From contig NZ_CP073653.1 in assembly GCF_018223745.1 (NCBI RefSeq), forward strand, positions 4,886,001 to 4,950,000: a stretch of 64,000 nucleotides of DNA, read 5' to 3'. The stretch is from Clostridium beijerinckii. Its GTDB lineage: Bacteria; Bacillota; Clostridia; Clostridiales; Clostridiaceae. The translations under genes and the position numbers were made by a program. How positions within the stretch are numbered: position 1 is the first letter of the stretch; each line of letters begins with the position of its first letter. Shown one piece after another: positions 9,451 to 18,785 of this stretch. A model generated the notes under the pieces. That model was not told the origin of the DNA, made no database searches, and worked only from the letters and a program-made list of their open reading frames with translations.

Positions 9451-10278
9451 TTAGCTCTTTGAACCAGTACTAGCAATCCCCTCAATAAACTGTCTTTGGA
9501 ATATGATAAATAATAAAAGCATTGGCCATATAGCTATCATCGAACCTGCCATTAGTTGCGGAAAGTTTGTTGAATATTGGCCTTGTAGTGATGCAAGACC
9601 TGATGATAACGGCATTTTATCTATCGAAACATTTACTATTAAAGGCCACATTAGATCTTTCCAAGCAAATAATGCAGTAAATATTCCAAGAGCTATTAAC
9701 CCTGATCTAGTTAAAGGCATCATAATCTTCCAAAATATCTGCCATCTATTACACCCATCTAATATTGCGGCTTCTTCAAGCTCGTTTGGTATTCCAATAA
9801 AAAATTGTCTAAGCAAAAAGGTACCAAATGCGCTTACTATTCCAGGAATAACTAAGGCTGAAATTGTATTTAGTAATCCCAACTTTGAAACTATGTTATA
9901 TTGAGGGATGATAAACAATTGTCCTGGTATCATCATTTGAATAAGTACAATCATGAAAAAGAAATTTTTACCTGGAAATTTTATTCTAGCAAAAGCGTAT
10001 GCTGCCATTGCACTAAAAAATACTGAACCTAGTATTCTAAATATAAGCATTAGAATTGTATTTATATAGAATCGCCCAAAAGGTAGTAAGTCCCATACAT
10101 CCTTATAGTTGCTAAACTTGAACTGTCTAGGAATAATTGTAGGTGGGACTTGTGTCGACTCAGTTAGATTCTTTAGAGATGTTATTATCATCCATATGAA
10201 TGGAAGTAACATTGCTAAGGAACCTATTATTAATATACCATGAATTATGATTTTTTTTGATTTCAGACTTTCTTTCAT
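9451..10278 (-). CDS. Sugar ABC transporter permease (MalG/MsmG type)
   Basis: A 275-residue inner-membrane permease of the CUT1 class with six hydrophobic segments. The EAA loop is visible as ELEEAAILDGCNRWQIFWKI, where it docks the ATPase. An in-frame ATG exists 12 codons upstream, but I chose this start because AGGAGGTG lies 7 bases before it and the upstream reading would overlap the preceding gene. It follows the MalF-type permease with 17 bp between them. Together with the binding protein at 11319 it forms a raffinose/multiple-sugar importer like streptococcal MsmEFG. No ATPase gene is nearby, as is common where one shared MsmK-type ATPase serves several CUT1 systems. Confidence 0.9.
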   Translation of the reverse strand: MKESLKSKKIIIHGILIIGSLAMLLPFIWMIITSLKNLTESTQVPPTIIPRQFKFSNYKDVWDLLPFGRFYINTILMLIFRILGSVFFSAMAAYAFARIKFPGKNFFFMIVLIQMMIPGQLFIIPQYNIVSKLGLLNTISALVIPGIVSAFGTFLLRQFFIGIPNELEEAAILDGCNRWQIFWKIMMPLTRSGLIALGIFTALFAWKDLMWPLIVNVSIDKMPLSSGLASLQGQYSTNFPQLMAGSMIAIWPMLLLFIIFQRQFIEGIASTGSKS

Positions 10279-10295
10279 AAAACTGCACCTCCTAA

Positions 10296-11228
10296 CTATT
10301 GATAATGAACCCACTTCTTCTGTAACTTAAGCTGAATCACTGTAATTATTAAAATTATTATTAGCAATAACATAACTATTGCTGAACCATAACCTTTATC
10401 ATTGGTAATAAAGGAATACTTATAGAATAAATAAACCAATGACTGAGTTTTTTCCATTGCAATATTAGTTTTATCAATCATCATAAATATATAATCAAAC
10501 ACTTGAAGTGAACTTATCATCGTTGTAACTACAACAAAGAACATTGTTGGAGATACTAAGGGAAATGTGATAGCGAAAAATTGCCTTATAGGTCCCGCCC
10601 CATCAATATCAGCAGCTTCGTAGAAGCTTTTTGGTATTTCCTGAAGACCTGCAAGTAAAATAACCATGTTATAGCCTATAGTACTCCATATGCCTACTAC
10701 TATTACAGATATAAGAGCAATATTGGGATCAGTAAGCCATTTTACTCCCGATATTCCTACTAATGAAAGTAAATAATTAAACAAACCATAATCTGAACTA
10801 TATAACCATCTCCAAACCATAGCTATAGCTGCTGGAGCTGAAACCATGGGAAGAAAATAAATTGTACGATAGATAGTTTTTCCCTTAATCTTTGAATTCA
10901 ATAATACAGCAATGAATAAAGAAATAATTACACCTACTGGAACTGAAATAACTGTATATTCAAGGGTATTTATAACTGCATGCATCACACTTGAATCAGA
11001 AAACATACGTATATAGTTATCTAAGCCAACCCACTGATTCTTTCCGAAACCGCTAGTTTTAGTAAAACTCAAATAGCACGTTTGAATTAATGGCCATATA
11101 TTTAATACAATAAGTCCTAATATGGTTGGAGCTATCATTAAATAAGCCCAACCATAATCACGTAAGTTCTTTCTATTTGTTTTCTTAACTTCATCTGTAA
11201 CTTTTCGTGTGTCTCTTTCAATAACCAT
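10296..11228 (-). CDS. Sugar ABC transporter permease (MalF/MsmF type)
   Basis: A 310-residue CUT1 permease with an N-terminal cytoplasmic stretch and six membrane segments. The EAA loop reads SFYEAADIDGAGPIRQFFAI. It pairs with the MalG-type permease directly downstream. I placed the start at the ATG of MVIERDT, after GAGGAGG with a slightly long 12-13-base gap. A TTG 20 codons further up is a weaker choice. It is the second gene of the binding protein - permease - permease operon. Confidence 0.88.
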   Translation of the reverse strand: MVIERDTRKVTDEVKKTNRKNLRDYGWAYLMIAPTILGLIVLNIWPLIQTCYLSFTKTSGFGKNQWVGLDNYIRMFSDSSVMHAVINTLEYTVISVPVGVIISLFIAVLLNSKIKGKTIYRTIYFLPMVSAPAAIAMVWRWLYSSDYGLFNYLLSLVGISGVKWLTDPNIALISVIVVGIWSTIGYNMVILLAGLQEIPKSFYEAADIDGAGPIRQFFAITFPLVSPTMFFVVVTTMISSLQVFDYIFMMIDKTNIAMEKTQSLVYLFYKYSFITNDKGYGSAIVMLLLIIILIITVIQLKLQKKWVHYQ

Positions 11229-11318
11229 AATTCTATATTTCGCCTCCTCTTTATAATATTTATATCTTGGATCGATAACAGCCAACAACTAGTTTACTGA
11301 CTGTTATCATTTAAATTC

Positions 11319-12602
11319 CTACTGTTCTGTAGCTAAAAGATCATTCATTTCCTTAGCCATTTGATTACACCCATCTTCTACTGATATGTCACCTGACCAC
11401 ATTTTAGAGAATATTTGTGTTTCTAATGGATCCCATTTTGATCTTGTTTCAGAATTAGGGAATATGTGTGCATATTCTAACATTTGCGGGTATACTTTTA
11501 CATTAAATTGTTTGTTATTATCTATCCATGCTTGCTCAGTTCCTTTGAATGCTGGAATTGCTGCAGCTTTTTCAGCTTGAATAGCATTTGCCTCTTTTGT
11601 ACCCATGAACTCTAAGAACTTCCAAGCCGCATCTGGATTCTTTGTTTTTGCTGAAACCGCATTTCCTAATCCGTTATACATAGTTGCTTTTTTCTTTCCA
11701 AAAGGAAGAATAGCTACATCACAATTTTTAGCTACATATTCATTTGCTTTAAATTCACTTACCATCCATGATCCAAAAAATGCCATAGCACCTTTTCCTG
11801 ATTCAAAGTATTGATCACGGCTCGTATCTGCGAATTGTTGTACTGTTGGAGAAACCTTATACTTTTGACTAAAATCAACTGCAAATTGCATTGCCTCTTT
11901 AGTTTCTGGTTTATCATAACCTGATTTTTTCTTATCTGCAGATAAAACTTCTCCTCCATTTTGATAGATGAAGTCATAATAATTTTGTTGAGTATCCACA
12001 GGCGATAAGAATCCATATACTCCGTTTGCTGGATCGTTTAATTTCTGAGCTACTTCTAATAGCTTGTTCCAATCCCATGTTCCATCTGGATAAGGTATAC
12101 CTTTGGCATCAAACATAGTCTTGTTATACCATAGAGCTATTGTGTCATAATCTTTTGGTATTGCATAATTCTTTCCTTTCGCAGTATATAAATCTACAAG
12201 ATCCTTAGGAAAATTATCTAGATTTACATCGCTGCTATTCTTTAGCTTATCAGTAATATCCATTAGCGCGTCGCCGTTAGCATATTTCAAGAAATTACTT
12301 GAATGCATCCAGAAAACATCTGGTAGTGTTCCACTTGAAGCTCCAGCATCTAACTTAGTCCAATATTGATCCCATGGTGTGACTTCAACATTTACAGTAA
12401 TGTTAGGGTTTTTTTCATGGAAAGCTGCTGCAATTGCTTCCATGCCTGGTTTTTGATTCTTATCCCAGATTGCATAAGTTAAAGTAACATCACCTTTCGA
12501 GCCCCCACCAGTGGAATTGGTTCCACCACACCCAACAACTAAAGTACTTACAGCCACAGTTGCTGCAATAATGCTTATAAATTTCTTAATGCTCTTTTTC
12601 AT
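11319..12602 (-). CDS. Sugar-binding lipoprotein of the ABC importer
   Basis: A 427-residue extracellular solute-binding protein, family 1 (MalE/MsmE type). The signal peptide ends in lipobox LVVGC with the lipidated Cys at residue 25, followed by a Gly/Ser linker. The body starts with TLTYAIWDKNQKPGMEAIAAAF and includes AWKFLEFMGTKEA near residue 325, typical of this family. It would capture raffinose, melibiose or sucrose at the cell surface and hand it to the two permeases downstream. It is first in its operon, as usual for the component needed in excess. Neighbouring alpha-galactosidases and sucrose phosphorylase support a raffinose-family substrate. Confidence 0.9.
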   Translation of the reverse strand: MKKSIKKFISIIAATVAVSTLVVGCGGTNSTGGGSKGDVTLTYAIWDKNQKPGMEAIAAAFHEKNPNITVNVEVTPWDQYWTKLDAGASSGTLPDVFWMHSSNFLKYANGDALMDITDKLKNSSDVNLDNFPKDLVDLYTAKGKNYAIPKDYDTIALWYNKTMFDAKGIPYPDGTWDWNKLLEVAQKLNDPANGVYGFLSPVDTQQNYYDFIYQNGGEVLSADKKKSGYDKPETKEAMQFAVDFSQKYKVSPTVQQFADTSRDQYFESGKGAMAFFGSWMVSEFKANEYVAKNCDVAILPFGKKKATMYNGLGNAVSAKTKNPDAAWKFLEFMGTKEANAIQAEKAAAIPAFKGTEQAWIDNNKQFNVKVYPQMLEYAHIFPNSETRSKWDPLETQIFSKMWSGDISVEDGCNQMAKEMNDLLATEQ

Positions 12603-12859
12603 TATTTGACCCCCTGTTTTTAATTATGTTTGAATACATATCCTAATTCTTAGCACTGTTATTTATTCAATTGCCATACATAAATAATATTATATTGTAC
12701 TTCTAATTCAAATGGTTTAATGTAATCGTTTGATGGTTAAATGTGTACAAGTGAAAACATTTTCTCCAGATACCTGTGTAAATTTTAGTTACTAATATTT
12801 AAACTTAAACTCGATATATGTTTAATTCAGTGAAACCAGTAATACTTCTAATAGATAAA
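12603..12859 (-). promoter_or_regulatory. Upstream region of the sugar ABC operon
   Basis: This 257-bp AT-rich stretch must hold the promoter of the ABC operon. Two near matches to a catabolite-responsive (CcpA) site are visible on the plus strand: TGTAATCGTTTGAT near 12719 and TGAAAACATTTTCT near 12751. Each departs from the consensus at two or more key bases, so both are weak. No other structure was seen. Confidence 0.3.
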
Positions 12860-12942
12860 GTTAAATGGCAGGCGGTCCCACTTCCCTACCTGCCCTTAAT
12901 TTTATTAGTTCAAGCAAAAGCGAAACAACCTGCCGTTAAATG
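12860..12942 (+). repeat. Degenerate copy of the structured repeat (R2)
   Basis: Only helix P4 remains: TTAAATGGCAGG pairs imperfectly with CCTGCCGTTAA. The inner 3' side reads CAAGCAAAAGCGAAACAACC, matching the constant CAAGC..GGAACAACC side. The outer helices and terminal repeats are not recognisable. Confidence 0.5.
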
Positions 12943-13083
12943 TTCTCTTCAATTAATTCTCACATACTTCTCAATAAACATTAATGTACTTTCTTTGCTT
13001 TCATGCATATTTAACAAAAACAATTTATCTTCATATCTCTATTATTATAAAATTCATAACTGATTATTTATAATAATAAAATT

Positions 13084-15270
13084 TTATATTTTTCTCAATA
13101 TCCACTGTTTAGCTGCATAATCACCTTTAAGCTCTGGTATAACTAATCCAATATTCATTAATTCATCTCCGCCAAAAACTATCTCTTCATCAATTATTTG
13201 ATATTTCGCATCATTTTCTAAGGCTGTGAGCTTTAGCGGTTTATTCCATTTATTTGGCTCGGCATATTGCTTAATGTAGCTTATGACAATTTCCTTTTTA
13301 TCTTTTGAGATATTCATCCATGCAACTTCGTTACTTTCAAAAGGGCTTATTAATCTATAAGTGTCTCCAAACTGAACTGTTTCCCTTATTTGCTTGTATA
13401 ACTCAACTTGATTTTTTATTGCTTCCTTTTCTGCTTCTGTCAACTTAGTAATATCAAGCTCATACCCAAAATTTCCTGACATAGCAACAATTCCTCTTGT
13501 TCCTATAGGAGTAACCCTTCCAACCTGATGATTTGGCACTGCTGATACGTGGCAGCCCATTGAAGCACTTGGGTAAACTAAGGATGTTCCAAATTGTATC
13601 TTAAGTCTTTCTATAGCATCGGTATCATCACTTGTCCAAGTTTGTGGCATATAGTACAGCATTCCTGGATCAAACCTACCGCCGCCTCCAGAACAGCTTT
13701 CAAATAATATCTCTGGGAACTTTGCTGTTATTTCCTCGAGTATTCTATATAAACCTAGCATATACCTATGTGCTGTTTCTCTTTGTCTTTCAGGTGGCAG
13801 TCCAAGTGAACCTATTTCACTCATATTTCTGTTCATATCCCATTTTACATATGAAATAGATGCATTCTTTAATACACTACTAACTGTTTCTATTATATAA
13901 TCACATACCTCTTTTCTTGATAGATCTAATATAAGCTGTTCTCTAGCAGTTGACCTATTTCTACCTGGTATATGAATGCACCAGTCAGGATGATTTTTAT
14001 ATAATTCGCTGTTTGGAGATACCATTTCAGGTTCAAACCATAATCCAAATTGTAATCCTATTTCATTTATTTCTTTAGAAAGCTTTCCAAGTCCACCTTT
14101 TATTTTTTCTTCATTAACAAACCAATCACCTAAAGATGTGGTATCATCATCTCTCTTTCCAAACCAGCCATCATCAAGAACAAAAAGTTCTATTCCTAAA
14201 TCACTTGCTTCACTAGCAATTTCCTTTATACTAGTTTCATTAAAATCAAAGTAAGTGGCTTCCCAATTATTTATAAGAATTGGTCTTACTTCATCTCTAT
14301 ATTTACCCCTGCATAAGCGTTTACCGTATAAATTATTATATATTTGAGACATTCCTGTTAATCCATCTGAAGAATATACGAGTACCGCTTCTGGAGCCTG
14401 AAACTCCTCATTTTTTTCTAATATCCAATTGAAATCAAAAGGATTCATACCAATCTGAGCTCTGGCTTTACTATACATATCAACTTCGATAGCAGCTAAA
14501 AAATTTCCACTATAAACTAAGCTAAATCCATAAACATCTCCATTTTGTTCACTTGCACCTTTTCGTGCTAATGCCATAAAAGGATTTTGAGCATGACTAC
14601 TTGCTCCCCTTCTACTTTCTATTGACTGCATTCCAGACCTAAGGCCTGTTCTAACAATATGTCTTTCCCTTGCCCAAGCACCTGATAAATGTATAAAATC
14701 AAAATTATCTTCTTTAAAATCGACATTAGCACTTAAAACTCTCAATATATTTATATTTTCTTCACTCTCATTTACTATCCTAACTGATTTTGTTATTGAA
14801 TCAAATTCTTCAAAAACACTATATGTTAATATAACCTTTACATTTTTTAGTTCATCTCGTAAATATATTTCTAAAGTTTCTGCTTCATCATCAGCTTCAA
14901 CATAGGTTGATGGTAATCCTCTAAGAAAAGGCTTTCCTCTATAAATTTTATGGCCATCATACCTAAAATCAGTAGCTGAAGTTCCATCTTTAAACTGAAT
15001 TTCTATTGCTGGTGAACGTAAATCAGTACTTCCATATCCAGGGTATTCCTGAGACACCGCTTCCAATTGAAAAGTCCCTATACTATCTGTATTAGTAAGA
15101 AAACTTCCCCATAAATTTTTTTCAATAAGGTAATCTAAATTATTAGTATTTATTTTTCTCCCCCAGTATAGGTAAGTTAAATGGTTAGTTTCTAACACTT
15201 TTGCTATATAACTTGTTTTTTGGGTTTTTAGATGAAATGTTCTTGTATTCTTTTCATAAATAATTGCCAT
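13084..15270 (-). CDS. aga: Alpha-galactosidase, GH36 family (second copy)
   Basis: A 728-residue GH36 enzyme, the same length as the copy at 5184. Its catalytic residues fall at identical positions: Asp478 in KWDMN and Asp548 in TSDDTDA. The barrel motif FVLDDGWFGKRDDD is also shared. The sequence differs throughout, especially in the N-terminal 130 residues, so the duplication is not recent. It has no signal peptide. It is divergent from the AraC regulator at 15514 and sits between the ABC importer operon and sucrose phosphorylase, the set expected for raffinose breakdown. The two GH36 enzymes probably differ in inducer or preferred chain length, which is inference. Confidence 0.95.
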   Translation of the reverse strand: MAIIYEKNTRTFHLKTQKTSYIAKVLETNHLTYLYWGRKINTNNLDYLIEKNLWGSFLTNTDSIGTFQLEAVSQEYPGYGSTDLRSPAIEIQFKDGTSATDFRYDGHKIYRGKPFLRGLPSTYVEADDEAETLEIYLRDELKNVKVILTYSVFEEFDSITKSVRIVNESEENINILRVLSANVDFKEDNFDFIHLSGAWARERHIVRTGLRSGMQSIESRRGASSHAQNPFMALARKGASEQNGDVYGFSLVYSGNFLAAIEVDMYSKARAQIGMNPFDFNWILEKNEEFQAPEAVLVYSSDGLTGMSQIYNNLYGKRLCRGKYRDEVRPILINNWEATYFDFNETSIKEIASEASDLGIELFVLDDGWFGKRDDDTTSLGDWFVNEEKIKGGLGKLSKEINEIGLQFGLWFEPEMVSPNSELYKNHPDWCIHIPGRNRSTAREQLILDLSRKEVCDYIIETVSSVLKNASISYVKWDMNRNMSEIGSLGLPPERQRETAHRYMLGLYRILEEITAKFPEILFESCSGGGGRFDPGMLYYMPQTWTSDDTDAIERLKIQFGTSLVYPSASMGCHVSAVPNHQVGRVTPIGTRGIVAMSGNFGYELDITKLTEAEKEAIKNQVELYKQIRETVQFGDTYRLISPFESNEVAWMNISKDKKEIVISYIKQYAEPNKWNKPLKLTALENDAKYQIIDEEIVFGGDELMNIGLVIPELKGDYAAKQWILRKI

Positions 15271-15513
15271 ATTAATTCCTCCATTTAATATATACTCTTT
15301 GGATACAACTATTTTCAGAACATATTTACTTTAGTAAACTAGTTGATAAATAATTCTGTTAATGTTATCATTTCCTCATAGATTTTTTTAGACTAAGTTT
15401 ATCTATGTATTCATTATAATTACATGAAAGAGCGAATTATATGGTGTTATGTATATTGCTTATGTAGAAATGTTATGTTTTGCGACTACCAACTTAAGGA
15501 GTGTGTAAATATC

Positions 15514-16374
15514 ATGGAAATTAAATATGAAGAAAGTAACAAATCAAAATATCTTGAACCACAAAAGAAACAATCTGTAGACTTGTTTCTGTGCTATTGC
15601 GGTTCAGAAAATTGTACTCCTGGTTATTCATATGGTCCAGCAATAAGGCCTCAATATTTAATTCACTATATAATTGACGGGGAAGGTTCCTACACTGTTA
15701 ATAACACAACATATAAACTTAAGAAAAACCAAGGCTTTTTGATTTGTCCAAATGTTTTAACTTATTATAAAGCAGATGAGAATAATCCTTGGACCTATAT
15801 GTGGGTTGGTTTTAATGGTGTTAAAGCTCAAACTTATTTAAATTATGCAAATCTAAATGAAGAAAATCTTATATTTGAATATTCAAAAGACGACTCCTTA
15901 AAAAACTACATTTCTGAAATGCTTAAATTAAAAGAAATGGATTATTCGAATGAATTAAAACTTGAAGGACTTTTATATTTCTTTATGTCTGCATTAGCTG
16001 AAACAAGAAAAGACTCTTATAATATAAAAACCTATAAAAGTACTGAATTATATTTAGAAAAATCTATAGAATTTATAGAAAATAATTACTCAAACAATAT
16101 AAAAATAAATGATATCGCCAGTTATATTGGTATAAACAGAAGCTATCTTGCAAACATTTTTAAGAGAAATATTAATATGTCACCACAAGAATTTTTAGTA
16201 AACTATAAAATAGATAAGGCTTGCGAGCTTCTAAAAAATACAGATTTATCAATTAAGGCTATTGCCGCCTCAGTAGGTTACACTGATCCACTAACCTTTT
16301 CTAAAATATTCAAAAAAATTATAGGTAATAACCCAAAAAGTTATAGGGAAAGTGCTTTTCCTAATAAAATATAG
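15514..16374 (+). CDS. AraC-family sugar-responsive regulator (paired with second GH36 gene)
   Basis: A 286-residue AraC regulator and the third member of the local paralogous set. The sensor domain has YGPAIRPQYLIHYIIDGEG (about residues 45-63) and the C-terminal HTH domain spans about 180-283. The frame is open 30 codons further upstream, but the ATG at 15514 gives a protein aligned with its two paralogs and has AAGGAG 12 bases before it. It is divergent from the second GH36 gene across about 240 bp. A strong hairpin terminator follows the gene. Confidence 0.87.
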   Translation: MEIKYEESNKSKYLEPQKKQSVDLFLCYCGSENCTPGYSYGPAIRPQYLIHYIIDGEGSYTVNNTTYKLKKNQGFLICPNVLTYYKADENNPWTYMWVGFNGVKAQTYLNYANLNEENLIFEYSKDDSLKNYISEMLKLKEMDYSNELKLEGLLYFFMSALAETRKDSYNIKTYKSTELYLEKSIEFIENNYSNNIKINDIASYIGINRSYLANIFKRNINMSPQEFLVNYKIDKACELLKNTDLSIKAIAASVGYTDPLTFSKIFKKIIGNNPKSYRESAFPNKI

Positions 16375-16382
16375 TTATTTAG

Positions 16383-16424
16383 CTAAAAATACGCCATTCT
16401 AAAAATTAGATGACGTATTTTTTC
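16383..16424 (+). terminator. Terminator after the third AraC gene
   Basis: AAAAATACG pairs with CGTATTTTT around an imperfect inner stem (CAT with ATG), followed by a T-run, 10 bases after the stop codon. It may also serve the convergent sucrose phosphorylase gene. Confidence 0.8.
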
Positions 16425-16498
16425 CGGATTAGAGCAATTATTCCTCATTAAATAATAACTATTGATTATCTACAATGATATAAACTTAGAAATTACTA

Positions 16499-17917
16499 CT
16501 ATGCTTCAATAGTGAATTCATGAGTTTTTAAATCAGCTTTTATAATTGCAATGTGTTCTCCGCATTTTCTAGTTATTACAAGTTTACTTCCATCAACTTC
16601 AGTAATACATTCTCCCTCTAATCCAAAAGCAAGATTATTATTTCTAAATTTCATTAAATCTCTCATATCATTTACTATTTTTCTGTTTTTAAAATTTTCT
16701 CTGATTTCTTCCTTTGAGTAATAATGACGATTTATATCTCTTCCATTCTTAGTTGATTCCATTAGCTCAATATCATTTTCACCTGCAAGCATTCCTACAT
16801 AATAAACTTGCGGTATACCTGGTGCGAAGAATTGTATTGCACGAGCTAATAAATATGCTTTATCATTATTTCCTAATGCTGAATAATAAGTACAATTAAC
16901 TTGATAAATATCTAAGTTATTGTAGGCTGCTGTATTGTAAATCTTTTTAACATTTGCACCTTTTGTGAACATAGCTTCCTTAGTTTCTTCTATTTCTTCA
17001 TCTGTCATTAAGTCCTTTACATCAACAATACCAATGCCATCATGAGTATCTAAAGTTGTAAATTGCTTCATTGGACTCATATCAAGCCATCTCTTTAAAT
17101 TATCACCTTTCCCTGAATATAAAGCATTTAAAACCAAAACTGGAAGAGCAAAATCATAAATCCAAAAACCTTTTTCTGAAATCTTATGTTGTATAGTATA
17201 GTGTTCATGAATTTCTGGTAATATGTCTACCCCATATTCTTTAACCGTATCTTGAATTTCATAAAGTAAATTCCACATTTCTGGCTCAATGAAGAAACAG
17301 CTTGTCCCCGATTTCTTTATAGCATATGCAAAAGCATCTAAACGAATAATTGATGCTCCATTTTTACACATTGATATTAGTGTATCTTTAATAAATTCTC
17401 TTGCAACTTTTGAATCCATGTTTAAATCAATTTGTTCCTCTGCAAAAGTGCACCAGACTTTTTCCTTGCTTCCATCTTTAAATTCAACTTCATAGTAAGG
17501 TGCTCTTGGTTTTCTTTTATAAATTGCACCTACTTGTTCATCGGTTGGCTCACCATTTTCCCAAAAGTCTTTATATCTTATAAAAAAATCCTTATATTTT
17601 GATTCATCTTTCTTTTCTTGAAAGTCCTTAAAGAATTCAGATTGCCTTGAAATATGATTCACCATGAAATCATACATTAAATATTTATCCTTACTTATTT
17701 CTTTAACATCGTCAATTGTACCAAAGGCTTCATCTACCACATCATACCTCATAGGTGCAAAGCCTCTATCTCCTGATGACGGAAAGAAAGGTAGTATGTG
17801 AACACCTCCTATTGCATCAGAATAATGTTCATCTAAAACATCCTTTAATTCCCTTAAATTCTTTCCTAAACTATCTGCATAAGTTATTAGCATAATTTCA
17901 TTTTTGATTTTACTCAT
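16499..17917 (-). CDS. gtfA: Sucrose phosphorylase (GH13)
   Basis: A 472-residue GH13 enzyme that splits sucrose with phosphate into alpha-glucose-1-phosphate and fructose. It aligns along its length with streptococcal GtfA. GVHILPFFPSSGDRGFAP is the subfamily hallmark. The nucleophile is Asp194 in IRLDAFAYA, the acid/base Glu235 in ILPEIHEHY, and the third carboxylate lies in LDTHDGIG (290-293). It has no signal peptide, so it is cytoplasmic. It processes the sucrose left after alpha-galactosidases remove galactose from raffinose, saving one ATP per sucrose. It is transcribed alone, with a candidate CcpA site upstream. Confidence 0.93.
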   Translation of the reverse strand: MSKIKNEIMLITYADSLGKNLRELKDVLDEHYSDAIGGVHILPFFPSSGDRGFAPMRYDVVDEAFGTIDDVKEISKDKYLMYDFMVNHISRQSEFFKDFQEKKDESKYKDFFIRYKDFWENGEPTDEQVGAIYKRKPRAPYYEVEFKDGSKEKVWCTFAEEQIDLNMDSKVAREFIKDTLISMCKNGASIIRLDAFAYAIKKSGTSCFFIEPEMWNLLYEIQDTVKEYGVDILPEIHEHYTIQHKISEKGFWIYDFALPVLVLNALYSGKGDNLKRWLDMSPMKQFTTLDTHDGIGIVDVKDLMTDEEIEETKEAMFTKGANVKKIYNTAAYNNLDIYQVNCTYYSALGNNDKAYLLARAIQFFAPGIPQVYYVGMLAGENDIELMESTKNGRDINRHYYSKEEIRENFKNRKIVNDMRDLMKFRNNNLAFGLEGECITEVDGSKLVITRKCGEHIAIIKADLKTHEFTIEA

Positions 17918-17990
17918 AATATACTCTCTCCTATTCTCTAATTAGGGTTACCTCTTCCAAAACATTAAAATTTGAAACTAGAAATTAATG

Positions 17991-18004
17991 TGGAAACGAT
18001 AACT
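17991..18004 (+). promoter_or_regulatory. Candidate catabolite-responsive (CcpA) site
   Basis: TGGAAACGATAACT matches the cre consensus TGWAANCGNTNWCA except at position 3 and the last base. It lies 74 bp upstream of the sucrose phosphorylase start, where CcpA repression of a sugar gene is expected. This is a pattern match only. Confidence 0.45.
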
Positions 18005-18191
18005 ATTCTAACTAGATTATATATATACTACTTCAATAATAATATATTATTATGTAGCAAAAGTATGGAGAAATGTTATATTCCCAAACATCATTCTAAT
18101 AATCCTTGAAAATATATTGATTTTGCAATATAAATTAAATGACTGACAAATATAGGATTTATGTAGTAATATATTATTAGAGGTGATGAAC

Positions 18192-18512
18192 ATGAAGGTT
18201 GCGATATTTAATGGAACTGTTGCTACAACAAATGGTGTTTATAAGATAAGTGATATAGATGTGGAATCTGCAAAAAAGCTTTTATATAAGGACGGATTCA
18301 TATCTGCAATAGGACACGAATCAACAGCAGAGGCTATCGCAGATACACTTAATATGGATATCAAAATGAATCGTGTGAATTTTAAACAAGAAGTTGGTCA
18401 AAAAGCTATAGTTTTTAAATTAAATGTGAGACCTCCAGAGGGATCAGTCTTATCAAGAGATGAAATAGAAAAAATAGGCTACTCATTTAAATTAATGGAG
18501 AGATTAGAATGA
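18192..18512 (+). CDS. DUF1874 protein (B116/AcrIII-1, YddF-like)
   Basis: A 106-residue protein of the STIV B116-like family. The motif SAIGHESTAEAIADTL, then a conserved Asn-Arg-Val, and VRPPEGSVLSRDEIE match archaeal-virus AcrIII-1 proteins as I remember them. There the histidine of IGHxST (His42 here) is catalytic in breaking down cyclic tetra-adenylate, the type III CRISPR second messenger. Cellular homologs include Crn2 ring nucleases and Bacillus YddF on ICEBs1. No CRISPR gene is in this window. I chose the ATG at 18192 because AGAGGTGA lies just before it; the GTG at 18183 would overlap that site. A cA4-cleaving role is inferred from family membership only. Confidence 0.82.
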   Translation: MKVAIFNGTVATTNGVYKISDIDVESAKKLLYKDGFISAIGHESTAEAIADTLNMDIKMNRVNFKQEVGQKAIVFKLNVRPPEGSVLSRDEIEKIGYSFKLMERLE

Positions 18513-18602
18513 ATATAAAATTTTTAACTTAGAATTGTATTTGAACTTATTGAACGTACAGATACTCTTACTCTGAAAAGATAAATGGTATCGCAAAAGA
18601 TT

Positions 18603-18679
18603 CTAAAAAGCAGTTCTTTCCAATTTAGCTTGTTAAAATAAAATTAAGTATGATGAATTGGATGATACCTGCTTTTTAG
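18603..18679 (-). repeat. Degenerate copy of the structured repeat (R4)
   Basis: A hairpin with perfect ends CTAAAAAGCAG and CTGCTTTTTAG and an inner stem CCAATT with AATTGG. On the minus strand it contains AACAAGCTAAATTGGAA, the constant P4 side of the repeat family. The outer helices are lost or too diverged. It could also serve as a terminator for the DUF1874 gene. Confidence 0.55.
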
Positions 18680-18785
18680 TGTTTTCAATTATATTCCAGT
18701 AGTCCTATGGAATATTACATCTATTAAATATAAAACCCACACTGCATTTCAGTATATAAACTTAAATCTACGCCCTGTTATTTAT

